A stretch of DNA of 64,000 bases, from positions 896,627 through 960,626 of the forward strand of contig JAFDWS010000001.1 in NCBI GenBank assembly GCA_018268375.1. The letters are read 5' to 3'. The notes beneath the pieces are model-generated. The model was not told the DNA's origin, did not search any database, and saw only the letters and a program-made list of their open reading frames with translations. This DNA is from Armatimonadota bacterium (GTDB taxonomy: Bacteria; Armatimonadota; Fimbriimonadia; Fimbriimonadales; Fimbriimonadaceae). The first letter of the stretch is position 1, and each line of letters opens with the position of its first letter. The translations under genes and the position numbers were made by a program. This document shows positions 32,864 through 42,086 of this stretch, piece by piece.

Positions 32864-34945
32864 CTAGGCGGCTCCGCGAACCCTGCGGGCAGCCAGCTTG
32901 TCTTTGTTCAGGATCAGGCCTAGGATCTTGCCGCCAGCGAAGTCGATCATGCCGACCGATTCTCGCATTTGCTGCTTGTTCGGAGCCTCGAGCTGGGTGA
33001 CAAAGAGCACGTCCTTGACGGCCTTGACGAGTGATTGCGAGTCGGCGAAACCGAAAGCCGCCGGCGCATCGATGATGACGATGTCGGCTTGACCCTTGAG
33101 CTTCTCGATCACGTCTCCCATCGCATCAGAAGCGACCAGCTCGGTCGGATTCGCTGCCTCGCCGCCTGCGGTCAGAAGGGCAAGGTTGGGAATATCCACA
33201 GTCTTGAGGCCGTCCGCCAAGGGCAATGCTCCTGACAGCACGTCCGAGAGACCCTTCTCCTTCGCGACCTTGAAGAGCTTGTGCACTGCCGGGTTGCGGA
33301 GGTTGCCGTCCACCAAGACCGTCCGTTTGCCTTCTAGCGCCATGGCTACAGCCAGGTTCGCGGCGATTGTGCTCTTACCTTCGCGAGGCACCGAGCTCGT
33401 GACCACGAAGGCACTGGTCTCGGGCGCCGCCAAGAGGATGCTCGACCGGAGGATACGGTAGGCCTCGAACGCGAGAGCCTTCTGAGGGTCGGCGATCAGC
33501 GGATCGCGGGCCGAAGCGCGGATGGGAATGCGGCCCAGGATGTCCTTGTCGGCGATCGCGCTCGCTTCGGTCGAAGTATTGACCCTGTCGAGCGAAACAT
33601 CGCGGACGAGGGCGAGGATGCAACCGAAGAACAGACCGGCGGCCAGGGCGAGCGCCAGGTTCAGCGGCCAAATCGGTCGGATGAAGATCGGCATCGGCGT
33701 GCCAGTGACGTCGCGGATCGGGCTCATCAGGGCATTGTCGCGAACCTTGATGTCCTGCTCGAGTTTCTGGAGGTACTGAATCGTCTGCTCAGACTCGAGG
33801 AGCCTGGTCTCGTATTCCTGCTGCTTGGCAAAGATCGGGGCCAAGGACTTGATGTCGTTCCGAGCCTCGTCCAGCGCCAACTTGAGCTGGTCCCGCTTGG
33901 CGATCGACGCCTTGTGGCTTGAAATCGCGAAATTGACTTGCCTGTCCAGGTCGTCCAGGTTTGGATTGCGAATACTGGATGCCGCCGAAATCTTGGGATT
34001 GCTCTCCAACTCTTGGATCGTCTTGCGCTGGGCCGCGATCTGAGCGTCGGCCCGCTGGACCCTTTCGCTATCCGGATAGTTGCTGACCAGTAGGACGTCG
34101 CGCTGGGCGATCAGCCCTTCAAGAACTTCGTGGGCCCGGTTGATGGTTTCGACCTTGGTCACGACGCTCGGTAGCTCAATTGTCTTGGGGGCGCTGTCCC
34201 GGTTGACCTTCGCCTGCTCGATGGCGGCAGCAGCAGCGGCGACGTCGCCGTCAGCCTCGGCCAGCTTTCGCTGCATCTCGGCGACCTTGCCTACCCTCGA
34301 ATCCGTCTCAGACTTGCTGTCGGACACGCCTTGCTCAGCCTTATACTGCGCCAGTTCGGTCTGGAGGCCCTGCTGGCCTTTCTTCTCTTCGTCGATCCGG
34401 GCACTGATGAAGGTCAAGGACCGCTCGACGTTGCTCTTTTGGTCGTCGAGGACCATCTGTTTGTAAACCTGGGGCACGGCAGCGGCCAAAGCGCTGACAT
34501 CGCTGTCCTTCGTACCTTCGACCGCAACCTGCACTGAGTTCGTGGTCTGAACCTGCTGGACGGTCACTTTCGGCAACTTGTCGTACTCGCTTTGGGTCAG
34601 CTTGGCAGGAAGGTCATAGTTGATCTGGCGCAGGGCTTTGTAGAACACGTCAAAGCTCTGCATGATCTGAATCTGAGTCATGACGTCGTAGTTACTGCTG
34701 GTCTGCGTGATAGCCTCGACCGCGTTCGACGCCTGGTTGTTCGGGTTGGCCTGCGTTTTTCCCTCGACAATGATCAAGGAGGCAGCCCGATAAGTGGCTG
34801 GCATGACTGCCGACACGAGGATGCCGAACGCTAGAAAAATGAGCGCGACCCCCCAAACCACCGCTTTCCTTCGTTTGAAGACTGCGACCAACTCTTTGAA
34901 AGACAGGTCGGTCAAGGTCAGGTTCAGCAACTGATCCCGGTTCAT
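32864..34945 (-). CDS. Wzc/CpsD-like polysaccharide chain-length protein with BY-kinase-type ATPase
   Basis: 693 residues. An N-terminal Wzz domain has TM1 (VVWGVALIFLAFGILVSAVM, about residues 28-47) and a long periplasmic coiled-coil region (about 150-400); TM2 (NLALALAAGLFFGCILALVR) leads to a cytoplasmic P-loop ATPase. The ATPase has Walker A VPREGKSTIAANLA, Walker A' VLVDGNLRNP and Walker B DIVIIDAP. Compared with active bacterial tyrosine kinases, the first Walker A Gly is Arg, the second Asp of Walker A' is Asn, and the C-terminus (KDKLAARRVRGAA) has no tyrosine cluster. It should control polymer length and export. The ATG at 34945 has GGAG upstream; an open extension to 35080 lacks support. 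Confidence 0.88.
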   Translation of the reverse strand: MNRDQLLNLTLTDLSFKELVAVFKRRKAVVWGVALIFLAFGILVSAVMPATYRAASLIIVEGKTQANPNNQASNAVEAITQTSSNYDVMTQIQIMQSFDVFYKALRQINYDLPAKLTQSEYDKLPKVTVQQVQTTNSVQVAVEGTKDSDVSALAAAVPQVYKQMVLDDQKSNVERSLTFISARIDEEKKGQQGLQTELAQYKAEQGVSDSKSETDSRVGKVAEMQRKLAEADGDVAAAAAAIEQAKVNRDSAPKTIELPSVVTKVETINRAHEVLEGLIAQRDVLLVSNYPDSERVQRADAQIAAQRKTIQELESNPKISAASSIRNPNLDDLDRQVNFAISSHKASIAKRDQLKLALDEARNDIKSLAPIFAKQQEYETRLLESEQTIQYLQKLEQDIKVRDNALMSPIRDVTGTPMPIFIRPIWPLNLALALAAGLFFGCILALVRDVSLDRVNTSTEASAIADKDILGRIPIRASARDPLIADPQKALAFEAYRILRSSILLAAPETSAFVVTSSVPREGKSTIAANLAVAMALEGKRTVLVDGNLRNPAVHKLFKVAKEKGLSDVLSGALPLADGLKTVDIPNLALLTAGGEAANPTELVASDAMGDVIEKLKGQADIVIIDAPAAFGFADSQSLVKAVKDVLFVTQLEAPNKQQMRESVGMIDFAGGKILGLILNKDKLAARRVRGAA

Positions 34946-35003
34946 CTCGCTACTCCAGCCATGTTGTCCTGCGTCCGTGCTTCGACCTAGCGGCCGAGGC
35001 CCG

Positions 35004-35009
35004 ATTATA
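35004..35009 (-). promoter_or_regulatory. Putative -10 element of the Wzc-like gene
   Basis: Consensus TATAAT on the minus strand, 58 bases upstream of the ATG at 34945, giving a leader of about 50 bases with GGAG before the start. Confidence 0.5.
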
Positions 35010-35065
35010 CACGACGCTCCTGACACAATCATCGGTTCCAGCAGGCAGTCATTGCACAGTTCAAG

Positions 35066-35101
35066 GGATCCGAAATTCACGAAACGTGAAGGTTCGGAAC
35101 C
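35066..35101 (+). repeat. Two-part inverted repeat upstream of the beta-helix gene
   Basis: GGATCCGAA pairs with TTCGGAACC (one mismatch) and inside it TTCACG pairs with CGTGAA around AAA. It lies between the divergent Wzc-like and beta-helix genes and could be an operator or an RNA hairpin. Confidence 0.5.
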
Positions 35102-35149
35102 CCAAACGTTGCCAGGTGCCCCGATTGGGGTGCATGGAACGAAGGACGC

Positions 35150-37330
35150 ATGGGTTGTTTTTTTTGGGGGAACTCCCGGATCCCGATGCCTCTCAGGGGC
35201 GCTCTTCTTCTTCTTGGAACTGTTCTCATGAGTTCAGCTCATGCCCAGCTAAGGCTCTATGTCGCCCCGAATGGCAACAACAATTGGGCCGGCACCATCA
35301 TTTCCCCCGACGGCAAGGGAAACGGCCCCAAAGCAACTCTTGAAGGGGCCAGGGACGCCATCAGGGCCCTCAAGCTGAACGGCACGTTCCCGGCGTCGGG
35401 CGCCATCGTGACCGTTCGGCCGGGCCGTTATTCGGCCTTGAAGACCCTTGATTTCAACGTTGGCGACTCGGGAACGTCGGGCGGCAGGATCATCTATCGT
35501 GCCGAGCAGATCGGCACCGCGGTCATTGATGGCGGCACCGCCATCACCCAGTGGCTCGCAAGCGGCCAGCGCCCGGCCATGGACAAGATCCCGCCGGGAG
35601 CCAGGGGCTATGTCCAGGTCGCCAACCTTGCCGCCAATGGCATTCCCGAGACGGGACAAATGAGCCACCTCGGGCCGAACGTGAGCGACGACCCCCAGTG
35701 GGCAGAGCTCTTCTTCGATGGCGTGCGCATGAAGCTCTCGCAGTGGCCAAACCAGGCCCCGGCTGGACTCATCGGCATCGGAACAGGCGACAGCTGGAAC
35801 ACGCCCACGGCGCGGGTCGACCTTTCCACGATGAAAACGCCCAATTACACCAAGTCGCCGCTCAACGAGGCCGATCCGAACCTAGACTATTGGATTCAAT
35901 GCACCCTCAACCACAGATTGTTCAACCAGTTCCACGAGCGTGTCTCGATGATGAACAAGGCGACGGGCGACGTCCGCATCGAGGTCGTTCAAGGCAACGT
36001 CGACGACCCCGCTCGTCGGGTGGACTATGACGGGGTCAGCCTCGGACGTTTGACCCTCGTCAATTCGATCTACGAGCTTGATTCCCCGCGCGAGTACTAC
36101 ATTGACCGGGCAACGAACCTGCTCTACTTCTGGCCTCCCGGAAAAATGGCAGGCAAGCGGATCATGCTGACCATGAACCCGGATTCGGTCGTCAAGTTCA
36201 ATGGCGCCAAGTACATGGACCTGCAGGGCTTCGTGATCGAGGGCGGCCGTCAAGACGCCGTGTCAGCCTTCGGATGCACAAGCGTGGTCGTTCGTGGATG
36301 CCTCATTCGCAACTGCGGCGGCTTTGGCGTGCGCGTCATGGGCGGCAACGCCGTCACGGTTCGGTCCTGCGAAATCACCGGCGTCGGGGAGACCGGAATC
36401 CACCTGGAAGGCGGCGTCCGCTCATCCTTCACCCGCGGCAACCACCTAGCCGACAACAACTACATCCACCATGTCGGCCAGATCCAGCCCTTCTACCGCC
36501 CTTGCATCGAGCTGCGCGGGTTCGGTCTGACGGCACGATCAAACGAACTGGCCTTCCACAGCCACGATGCAATCTACTTCTATGGAAACGACCTCTTGAT
36601 CGAGAAGAACAAAGTCCATGACGTGGTGTTGGACACTTGCGACGCAGCCGCCATCTACGCTGGAGAGCACGATTGGACGACTCGCGGCACCATCATCCGC
36701 AATAACTACATTTCGAACATCGCCGTCAAACGGGCCGGATACCACATTGTCCATGGCATCTACTTAGACGACATGTACAGTTCGGCGAGCGTCGAGGGCA
36801 ATGTATTCCGCAATGTGGAGCAGCCGATCCAAGTCGGCGGTGGGCATTGCAACAAAGTCGAGCGCAACGTCTTCGTGGACTGCTATGGCGGCATCCGAAT
36901 CGATGACCGCGGGCTCCAGGCCCAACAAACGTGGCTTGACGAGTTCTTCACGAACGCGCTCAACGTGCCTTGGCAGAGCCAGGCTTGGCAAACCCGCTAC
37001 CCTGAAGTCTATGACTTGCTCACGCGGCCCGACTATCGGACGCCATCCGGCAACACGATCATCTCCAACGTTGCCCTCAGGTCGAAGACCAACAGTCGGA
37101 TCGGTCAGGTCTACGAACTTTGGGGAGTGAACCAGGGCGCTAACACCACGATCCTGAACTTCGACAAAAACCTGTCCACCTTCACTCAGCAGTTCATCGA
37201 TGAGCCCAACGGCGACTTCACTCCCTCTGCTTCGTCCCAGGCACAAATTAACGGCTTCCTTGCTGTAAGGGTCTCGGACATAGGCGTCAAGAAGGACACG
37301 TTCATCGATCCTTCCAAGTGGGGAGGATAA
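35150..37330 (+). CDS. Secreted right-handed beta-helix protein
   Basis: 726 residues. A signal peptide (PLRGALLLLGTVLMSSAHAQ) follows a short N-region. The mature part opens LYVAPNGNNNWAGTI, typical of secreted parallel beta-helix proteins, and the centre holds repeated coils such as VVVRGCLIRNCGGFGVRV, NAVTVRSCEITGVGETGI and GLTARSNELAFHSHDAIYF, as in pectate-lyase/alginate-epimerase-like folds (Beta_helix / NosD). It probably binds or cleaves polysaccharide outside the cell; within this locus a modifying or degrading role on the polymer is an inference. AAGGA precedes the ATG at 35150. A T8-G5 homopolymer lies at codons 3-7. Confidence 0.85.
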   Translation: MGCFFWGNSRIPMPLRGALLLLGTVLMSSAHAQLRLYVAPNGNNNWAGTIISPDGKGNGPKATLEGARDAIRALKLNGTFPASGAIVTVRPGRYSALKTLDFNVGDSGTSGGRIIYRAEQIGTAVIDGGTAITQWLASGQRPAMDKIPPGARGYVQVANLAANGIPETGQMSHLGPNVSDDPQWAELFFDGVRMKLSQWPNQAPAGLIGIGTGDSWNTPTARVDLSTMKTPNYTKSPLNEADPNLDYWIQCTLNHRLFNQFHERVSMMNKATGDVRIEVVQGNVDDPARRVDYDGVSLGRLTLVNSIYELDSPREYYIDRATNLLYFWPPGKMAGKRIMLTMNPDSVVKFNGAKYMDLQGFVIEGGRQDAVSAFGCTSVVVRGCLIRNCGGFGVRVMGGNAVTVRSCEITGVGETGIHLEGGVRSSFTRGNHLADNNYIHHVGQIQPFYRPCIELRGFGLTARSNELAFHSHDAIYFYGNDLLIEKNKVHDVVLDTCDAAAIYAGEHDWTTRGTIIRNNYISNIAVKRAGYHIVHGIYLDDMYSSASVEGNVFRNVEQPIQVGGGHCNKVERNVFVDCYGGIRIDDRGLQAQQTWLDEFFTNALNVPWQSQAWQTRYPEVYDLLTRPDYRTPSGNTIISNVALRSKTNSRIGQVYELWGVNQGANTTILNFDKNLSTFTQQFIDEPNGDFTPSASSQAQINGFLAVRVSDIGVKKDTFIDPSKWGG

Positions 37331-37387
37331 CGTTCAGGCAAGGGGTCCGAAACCGTAATTGTCATAGGATTGCAAGCCAGCGCCAAC

Positions 37388-37417
37388 CACTCATGTGAAA
37401 TTCAGATATCATGAGTG
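37388..37417 (+). promoter_or_regulatory. Inverted repeat over the promoter of the second beta-helix gene
   Basis: Perfect 8-bp arms CACTCATG (37388-37395) and CATGAGTG (37410-37417) separated by 14 bases; the right arm overlaps the putative -10 TATCAT (37407-37412) just before the ATG at 37424. It has the form of a repressor operator. Confidence 0.45.
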
Positions 37418-37423
37418 CGGGGC

Positions 37424-39469
37424 ATGGCGGGGCGCACACTATCAGTTGCCTTACCCCTCTTGGGGGAGAGGTCAGGAAAATCGCTGTGCCTCTTTCTCTC
37501 TCTGGCGATTTCAAACACGGCGGCAATGGCTCAAGGTGCCTTTCCGTCAGAGACACCGCCTGTCGTGACTTCGAAGGCTTTCTTACCTTGGTGCGAACGA
37601 CTGGTCGCCTCAAAGGTGGCGGCGGTTCCCCTCAATAGATCAAGCACCTACTACTTCAGCCCCGACGGCGACGACGCGACCGGTGACGGCAGTATTGGCC
37701 AGCCCTTTCGAACAATAGACAAGGCTAATTCGGTCATTGCGCTCAGCAGCGGCAATGTCAGGATCCGGTTTCGCCGAGGGGGGGTCTTTCGCGCACAAGA
37801 TGGAATCCTGATTGGCCAGCGCATGGTGACGGCTGACTCCTACCTCGCACCAGGAGACCCTCGGTCGCTCGCCAAGCCTCTCCTCACCAGGTTCGAGCCA
37901 GAAGTCCAACCAAATCAGTGGAACTCTTCCGGGGGCCACGACACGTACCGGACTGCCGCCTCAAGCCCGGTAGCGTGGGTCAAGTTCGCTAACGACCCCA
38001 TAACCGTGTTCCGAAGGGCCCTGAGCGAAGACGACTGCAGGAATTCCAGTGGCACCTGGTATTGGGGCGACGGCATCCTAACGGTGCATGCGCCTGGCGA
38101 CTGTGACCTGACCAACACGGACCGTCGCATTGAGTACGTCTTCAAGAACCAGGCAACGGGCGTCTGGATGCTGGATGTCGACAATGTCCGTCTGCACGGG
38201 CTGAGGATTGAAGGATTCGGAGCAGGTACGCCGGGGGACTTCTCCTACCGGGGATACGGAATTGAGGCGGACCAAAGTGGAAGCAACCGCGCGGTCGTGA
38301 CCGAGTGCGAGACCTATTACAACGGCCGCCACTCGATCACAAAGGTTGGAACTTCGGCCGGGGGGTCCCTCACTGTCGTCCGTTGCCGGATGGGCTGGTT
38401 GGTCAACGACGGGATCAACATCGTTGGGTATTCCCCCCTTGGCGGCCAAGAGCTCGTTTCAGCCTACAACGAGTTCCTTGGGTGCGAACTCCCGAACGGA
38501 GACAAGCCTTACCCTTACGGTGGAAATTCCATGCCGGTCTACTTGCACACCTCGGACGACCAAGCTTATCGCCAGGCGCTTTTCTTGAGCCTGAACGATA
38601 CGATTGTGAGCGGCCAGTATCAGTGTGGAGGGTTGCCCGGATCGAATTGTGCGCCCTCATTCTCCCAGCTCCAGGATGCGCGGTCGTTCGTCGTTGGCCT
38701 TTCGGCTGAAGTCAGATCTCAAACTGCCTTTGACTTGACGAAGCCTTCCTCGAACGGAGGCAACGGGCTCATGTTCCAGAATTTGGGTTGGCCGTCTACC
38801 TGCTACGTGAACTGCAAAGTGCGTCCAACGGTGCTCTGGACCCAGGCAAGCGGTGACGTCTCGCTTTGTACGTCCTCGTACGGGCTATGGATCAATTCGG
38901 ATTTGACGTTTGACTTTCACTACGCTGACCCGTCTCCTTGGAACAGGGTCTTGTCGGTCTCGCCAACCTCGCCGAACTTCTCGGCGTACGCTTCGAGCTT
39001 CTATGCGTGCCGGATCAAGTTCATCGCCTCGGCGGGGGGTGGGACGATCGGTTTCTCCGGCCCCATGATTCACCGCTACGGCAGTTTCTACAACTCGCTT
39101 GGAGGCAAGTGGCTGGGTGAAATGCGAGCCTGCATCATTGATGCAGACTCCGTCGGCTCGGGTGCCTTCTTGCCTGGCTTTGGCAACGACGGGCAGTCGA
39201 TGCAGTGGAACGCGTACCTTGGAGTGACCGATTCGTCGGGCCCCTATGGATGCGACCAAGACCCCTACGTCGTTTCTGGGACGGCCAGTACGGGACGCCC
39301 TCTCTCAGGGACTGGCCTTGAAATGCCCGTTCCCATCCGGATCTGGAACCAGCCACTTGAATACGATCAGCAAGGATGGATCCGATCGGCCCAGCCAGCG
39401 GTCGGCCCCCTCGAACCCTACCGGATCGACGCTCCAAAGGCGCCCAATGGCGGGTCGGTCGGCGGCTGA
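37424..39469 (+). CDS. Secreted beta-helix-like protein
   Basis: 681 residues. The N-terminus ends in a signal sequence (SLCLFLSLAISNTAAMAQ). The mature part starts with a segment like other beta-helix proteins (TYYFSPDGDDATGDGSIGQP followed by FRTIDKAN), then coils such as NVRLHGLRIEGFGAG, NRAVVTECETYYNGRHSI and GSLTVVRCRMGWLVNDGINI. The second half is not recognised and is rich in Ser, Gly and aromatic residues. The ATG at 37424 is chosen because TATCAT ends 11 bases upstream. It probably acts on surface or environmental polysaccharide, like its neighbour. Confidence 0.78.
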   Translation: MAGRTLSVALPLLGERSGKSLCLFLSLAISNTAAMAQGAFPSETPPVVTSKAFLPWCERLVASKVAAVPLNRSSTYYFSPDGDDATGDGSIGQPFRTIDKANSVIALSSGNVRIRFRRGGVFRAQDGILIGQRMVTADSYLAPGDPRSLAKPLLTRFEPEVQPNQWNSSGGHDTYRTAASSPVAWVKFANDPITVFRRALSEDDCRNSSGTWYWGDGILTVHAPGDCDLTNTDRRIEYVFKNQATGVWMLDVDNVRLHGLRIEGFGAGTPGDFSYRGYGIEADQSGSNRAVVTECETYYNGRHSITKVGTSAGGSLTVVRCRMGWLVNDGINIVGYSPLGGQELVSAYNEFLGCELPNGDKPYPYGGNSMPVYLHTSDDQAYRQALFLSLNDTIVSGQYQCGGLPGSNCAPSFSQLQDARSFVVGLSAEVRSQTAFDLTKPSSNGGNGLMFQNLGWPSTCYVNCKVRPTVLWTQASGDVSLCTSSYGLWINSDLTFDFHYADPSPWNRVLSVSPTSPNFSAYASSFYACRIKFIASAGGGTIGFSGPMIHRYGSFYNSLGGKWLGEMRACIIDADSVGSGAFLPGFGNDGQSMQWNAYLGVTDSSGPYGCDQDPYVVSGTASTGRPLSGTGLEMPVPIRIWNQPLEYDQQGWIRSAQPAVGPLEPYRIDAPKAPNGGSVGG

Positions 39470-39488
39470 GCAGACTTTGGACCCCCGA

Positions 39489-40334
39489 CTACAGCTTCAC
39501 GCCTTTCGCTTGCAATTCCATTTCGCGCACCTTGGCCACGATCATGTACTCGTAGATCGACTGGAGCACCGAATAGGTCATCCCCGCCCGGCCGTCAAGG
39601 AAGCCCCCCTTGAGTCCGTAGAGCAACATGAACTTCACTAAGGGCCTGGCGGGTAGCCGGTAGAAGAGCTCTTTCTGGTGGAACCGGCGCTCGTGGAAGT
39701 CCTTGCAGGTGAACGCCTTGATGACCGAGAACGGGACATTGTTCCGGCGGTTCTCGACAATCTGGCGGGCTTCCAAGGTCGAGTAGCGATTGTGCCGCTC
39801 AATCCAGAACGACATACCCTTGCTGAACGGAAAGTGGTCGAAATGGCCCTCACAGTCGCCCACCGGACCATCCACGCGGGGGACGGGGTTGATGATGCGC
39901 TCGTAACGCATCTTCTCGTGAAGGAACAGTCGGATATTAATGGGAGATTGAGCGGTTCGGCGAAGCCACTGGCCCATCAGGTAATCGCGCCGGTGGATTC
40001 GGAAGGCAGCCTTGTCCCCCGGGTCGGCAAGAGCCTTGGCCATACCCGCGACAAGCGAAGGGGTGACTCTTTCGTCCGCGTCGCTGTGATAAAGCCACGG
40101 GTACTTGAAGGGGATGTTCTCCATCGCCCAGTTCCTATGGACGGACTCCGTGTCGAAGGGCCGGAGAGTGACACGGGCACCCATCGACTCCGCGACCTCG
40201 ACCGTTCGGTCATTGGAGCAGGAGTCGAAGACATGGACGTCGTCTGAGAATTGGAGCGATTCCAGGCAACCGGGAAGATCGAACTCCTCGTTCTTGGTGT
40301 AAACGAGCACCGAGACGGGGAGCCTTTCAGGCAT
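39489..40334 (-). CDS. Glycosyltransferase family 2 protein (WaaE/KdtX-like)
   Basis: 281 residues, GT-A fold, cytoplasmic. SVLVYTKNEEFDLPGCLESL at the N-terminus, VFDSCSNDRTVEV, and the metal-binding YHSDADERV (DxD-like). The downstream segment (HFPFSKGMSFWIERHNRYS) is typical of LPS-core beta-glucosyltransferase-like GT2 proteins. It overlaps the acetyltransferase gene by eight bases and is the last gene of the minus-strand cluster AsnB, GT4, acetyltransferase, GT2. It would add one sugar to the lipid-linked repeat unit. Confidence 0.9.
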   Translation of the reverse strand: MPERLPVSVLVYTKNEEFDLPGCLESLQFSDDVHVFDSCSNDRTVEVAESMGARVTLRPFDTESVHRNWAMENIPFKYPWLYHSDADERVTPSLVAGMAKALADPGDKAAFRIHRRDYLMGQWLRRTAQSPINIRLFLHEKMRYERIINPVPRVDGPVGDCEGHFDHFPFSKGMSFWIERHNRYSTLEARQIVENRRNNVPFSVIKAFTCKDFHERRFHQKELFYRLPARPLVKFMLLYGLKGGFLDGRAGMTYSVLQSIYEYMIVAKVREMELQAKGVKL

Positions 40335-40887
40335 CCCGGATCACCCGCGGCTTGATCGGCTTGCAGGGGTTGCCGGCACAAACTGTCCAGGCGGGGACGT
40401 CCTTCGTGGCGACCGCACGAGCGCCGACGACCGCGCCTTCACCCACCGTCACGCCAGGACCAATGAAGCATTCCGTGCAGATCCAAGCTGAGTCTCCGAT
40501 CGTGATCGGCCGGGCATAGAGCTGGAAGTTTTCGCTCTCGTAATCGTGCGTCCCGGAGCAGAGGTGGGCCCCCTGCGACACCACGACCTTGCTTCCTAGC
40601 TTGATGACGGCCATTGAGTACACATTGACGTCGTCGGCGATCGCCGAGAAATCGCCCATTTCAAGGTTCCAAGGAGCCCAAATCTTGGCCGTGGCCCGGA
40701 CGTTGCAGCCCTGTCCAATCTTCGCCCCGAACATCCTGAGCACGCTCGCTCGCCAAGCATTCAGCTGCCGAGGTGTCGGGCGGAACAAGAGTAGGCAGGC
40801 GAAGTTCCAAAGGAACCGGCGCATTCGGTTAGCCAAGCTGAAGCTTGGTTGTGTGTAGGGGTCGTTGTCCTGGATGATTTCGGGCAT
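40327..40887 (-). CDS. WcaF-like colanic acid acetyltransferase
   Basis: 186 residues, left-handed beta-helix of hexapeptide repeats (IGQGCNVRATAKIWAPWNLE, ITIGDSAWICTECFIGPGVT). The catalytic His is in SGTHDY. The N-terminal part (SLANRMRRFLWNFACLLLFR) is the usual lead of WcaF-type O-acetyltransferases. It uses acetyl-CoA to decorate the polysaccharide repeat. The ATG at 40887 lies two bases after the GT4 stop; longer starts would run into that gene. Confidence 0.88.
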   Translation of the reverse strand: MPEIIQDNDPYTQPSFSLANRMRRFLWNFACLLLFRPTPRQLNAWRASVLRMFGAKIGQGCNVRATAKIWAPWNLEMGDFSAIADDVNVYSMAVIKLGSKVVVSQGAHLCSGTHDYESENFQLYARPITIGDSAWICTECFIGPGVTVGEGAVVGARAVATKDVPAWTVCAGNPCKPIKPRVIRDA

Positions 40888-40889
40888 GT

Positions 40890-42050
40890 TCAGGGAATGT
40901 CGCGGCCGTCGCGCGTGACCTCTAGCAAGCATTCGGCGGCAGCCGTAATCTCAAAGTTGTCCAAGAAGCATTGTCGGGCGTTCTCGCTCATCGCCTTGCG
41001 GCCAGCCTCGTCCAGGCCCATCCATTCCTGGAGCGTCGCTTCCGTCCCTGCGAGCGTGTCCGGGTTAACAATTCCAGCCCCAGCGCTCTGGATCTCCCGC
41101 CAGATATTGATCTTGTCGGAGATCAGGACGGGCGTTCCACAGGCAAGAGCCTCAGCGACCACGATCCCAAAATTTTCTTGGTGGGACGGCAGGACGAACG
41201 CCTCTGCCGCGCAGAACGCGCCCCATTTGTCGTCCCCTGCCAGCATCCCCGGCCATAAGATCCGGTCGGCAATTCCCGCGTCCCGGGCCATGGTTTGAAG
41301 GGTCGGCACCAGGTTCGTCTTGTCCGGCCCCGCCATGACAAGAAGAACGTCGGGCGTAGCGCCACACACCTTGGCGAACGCTTGGACGAGGAGGTCGCAA
41401 CCCTTTTTCTCGTGGATACGGCTCAAGTAAGTCAGCACCCGCTTGCCTTGGAGCACTTCATTCTTGTCTAAGAACCGCTCCCTCAGCGCGGCCAGGTCTC
41501 CTTTGGGGCCCGGCGTACCGTACTTGACGACCCTCTCGTTGACCTTATAGGGGCGGAACGAGCCGCGCGCGAGCCTTTTCTCCTCTTCGCTGGTGAACAA
41601 GACATAGCGGGCGTCCCGCAGCACAGGATACAGGCCCCATGGCCAATAAAGCATCTTCTTCAGTCGCTTCAGTGGATAGGCCTGGTTGAACCACGGATCA
41701 AGCATCCCGTGGGTGAAGACAAAGTAGGGGATCTTTGCGTTCCGGAACACCTTCCAAACGGCATAGCTGTTGTACTGCCAAATGCCGTTCACGACCACCG
41801 CGTCGAACCGCTGGGCATTGGCTTGAAGCCAAGGAACCATCTTGGGCGCAAAGCCGAAAGCCCCCTTACCCGGGCCCAGAGCGTGGACAGGCAGGGGAAA
41901 CTCGCTCAGCCACGGCGAGTCAGGATCGTCGAGGCAAGCCACCTCGATCATGTGCCCTCGTCCGGTCAATACCGAGGCAATCTGCTTCAGACCTTCGATG
42001 GGCCCGCCGGTGGCGGGATTGACGGAGGCGATGACGTGCAGGTTTCTCAT
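40890..42050 (-). CDS. Glycosyltransferase family 4 protein
   Basis: 386 residues, GT-B fold. N-terminal HVIASVNPATGGPIEGLKQI; C-terminal domain with YLSRIHEKKGCDLLVQAFAK and the retaining-GT motif LPSHQENFGIVVAEALACGT (E-x7-E). This is the common WbaZ/WcaI-like EPS transferase pattern. It lies between asnB and the acetyltransferase with short gaps, so it is part of the same transcription unit. Donor sugar unknown. Confidence 0.92.
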   Translation of the reverse strand: MRNLHVIASVNPATGGPIEGLKQIASVLTGRGHMIEVACLDDPDSPWLSEFPLPVHALGPGKGAFGFAPKMVPWLQANAQRFDAVVVNGIWQYNSYAVWKVFRNAKIPYFVFTHGMLDPWFNQAYPLKRLKKMLYWPWGLYPVLRDARYVLFTSEEEKRLARGSFRPYKVNERVVKYGTPGPKGDLAALRERFLDKNEVLQGKRVLTYLSRIHEKKGCDLLVQAFAKVCGATPDVLLVMAGPDKTNLVPTLQTMARDAGIADRILWPGMLAGDDKWGAFCAAEAFVLPSHQENFGIVVAEALACGTPVLISDKINIWREIQSAGAGIVNPDTLAGTEATLQEWMGLDEAGRKAMSENARQCFLDNFEITAAAECLLEVTRDGRDIP

Positions 42051-42086
42051 GACGAGAACAGGGGAGATTGTGGCACGCCAAGCTTG

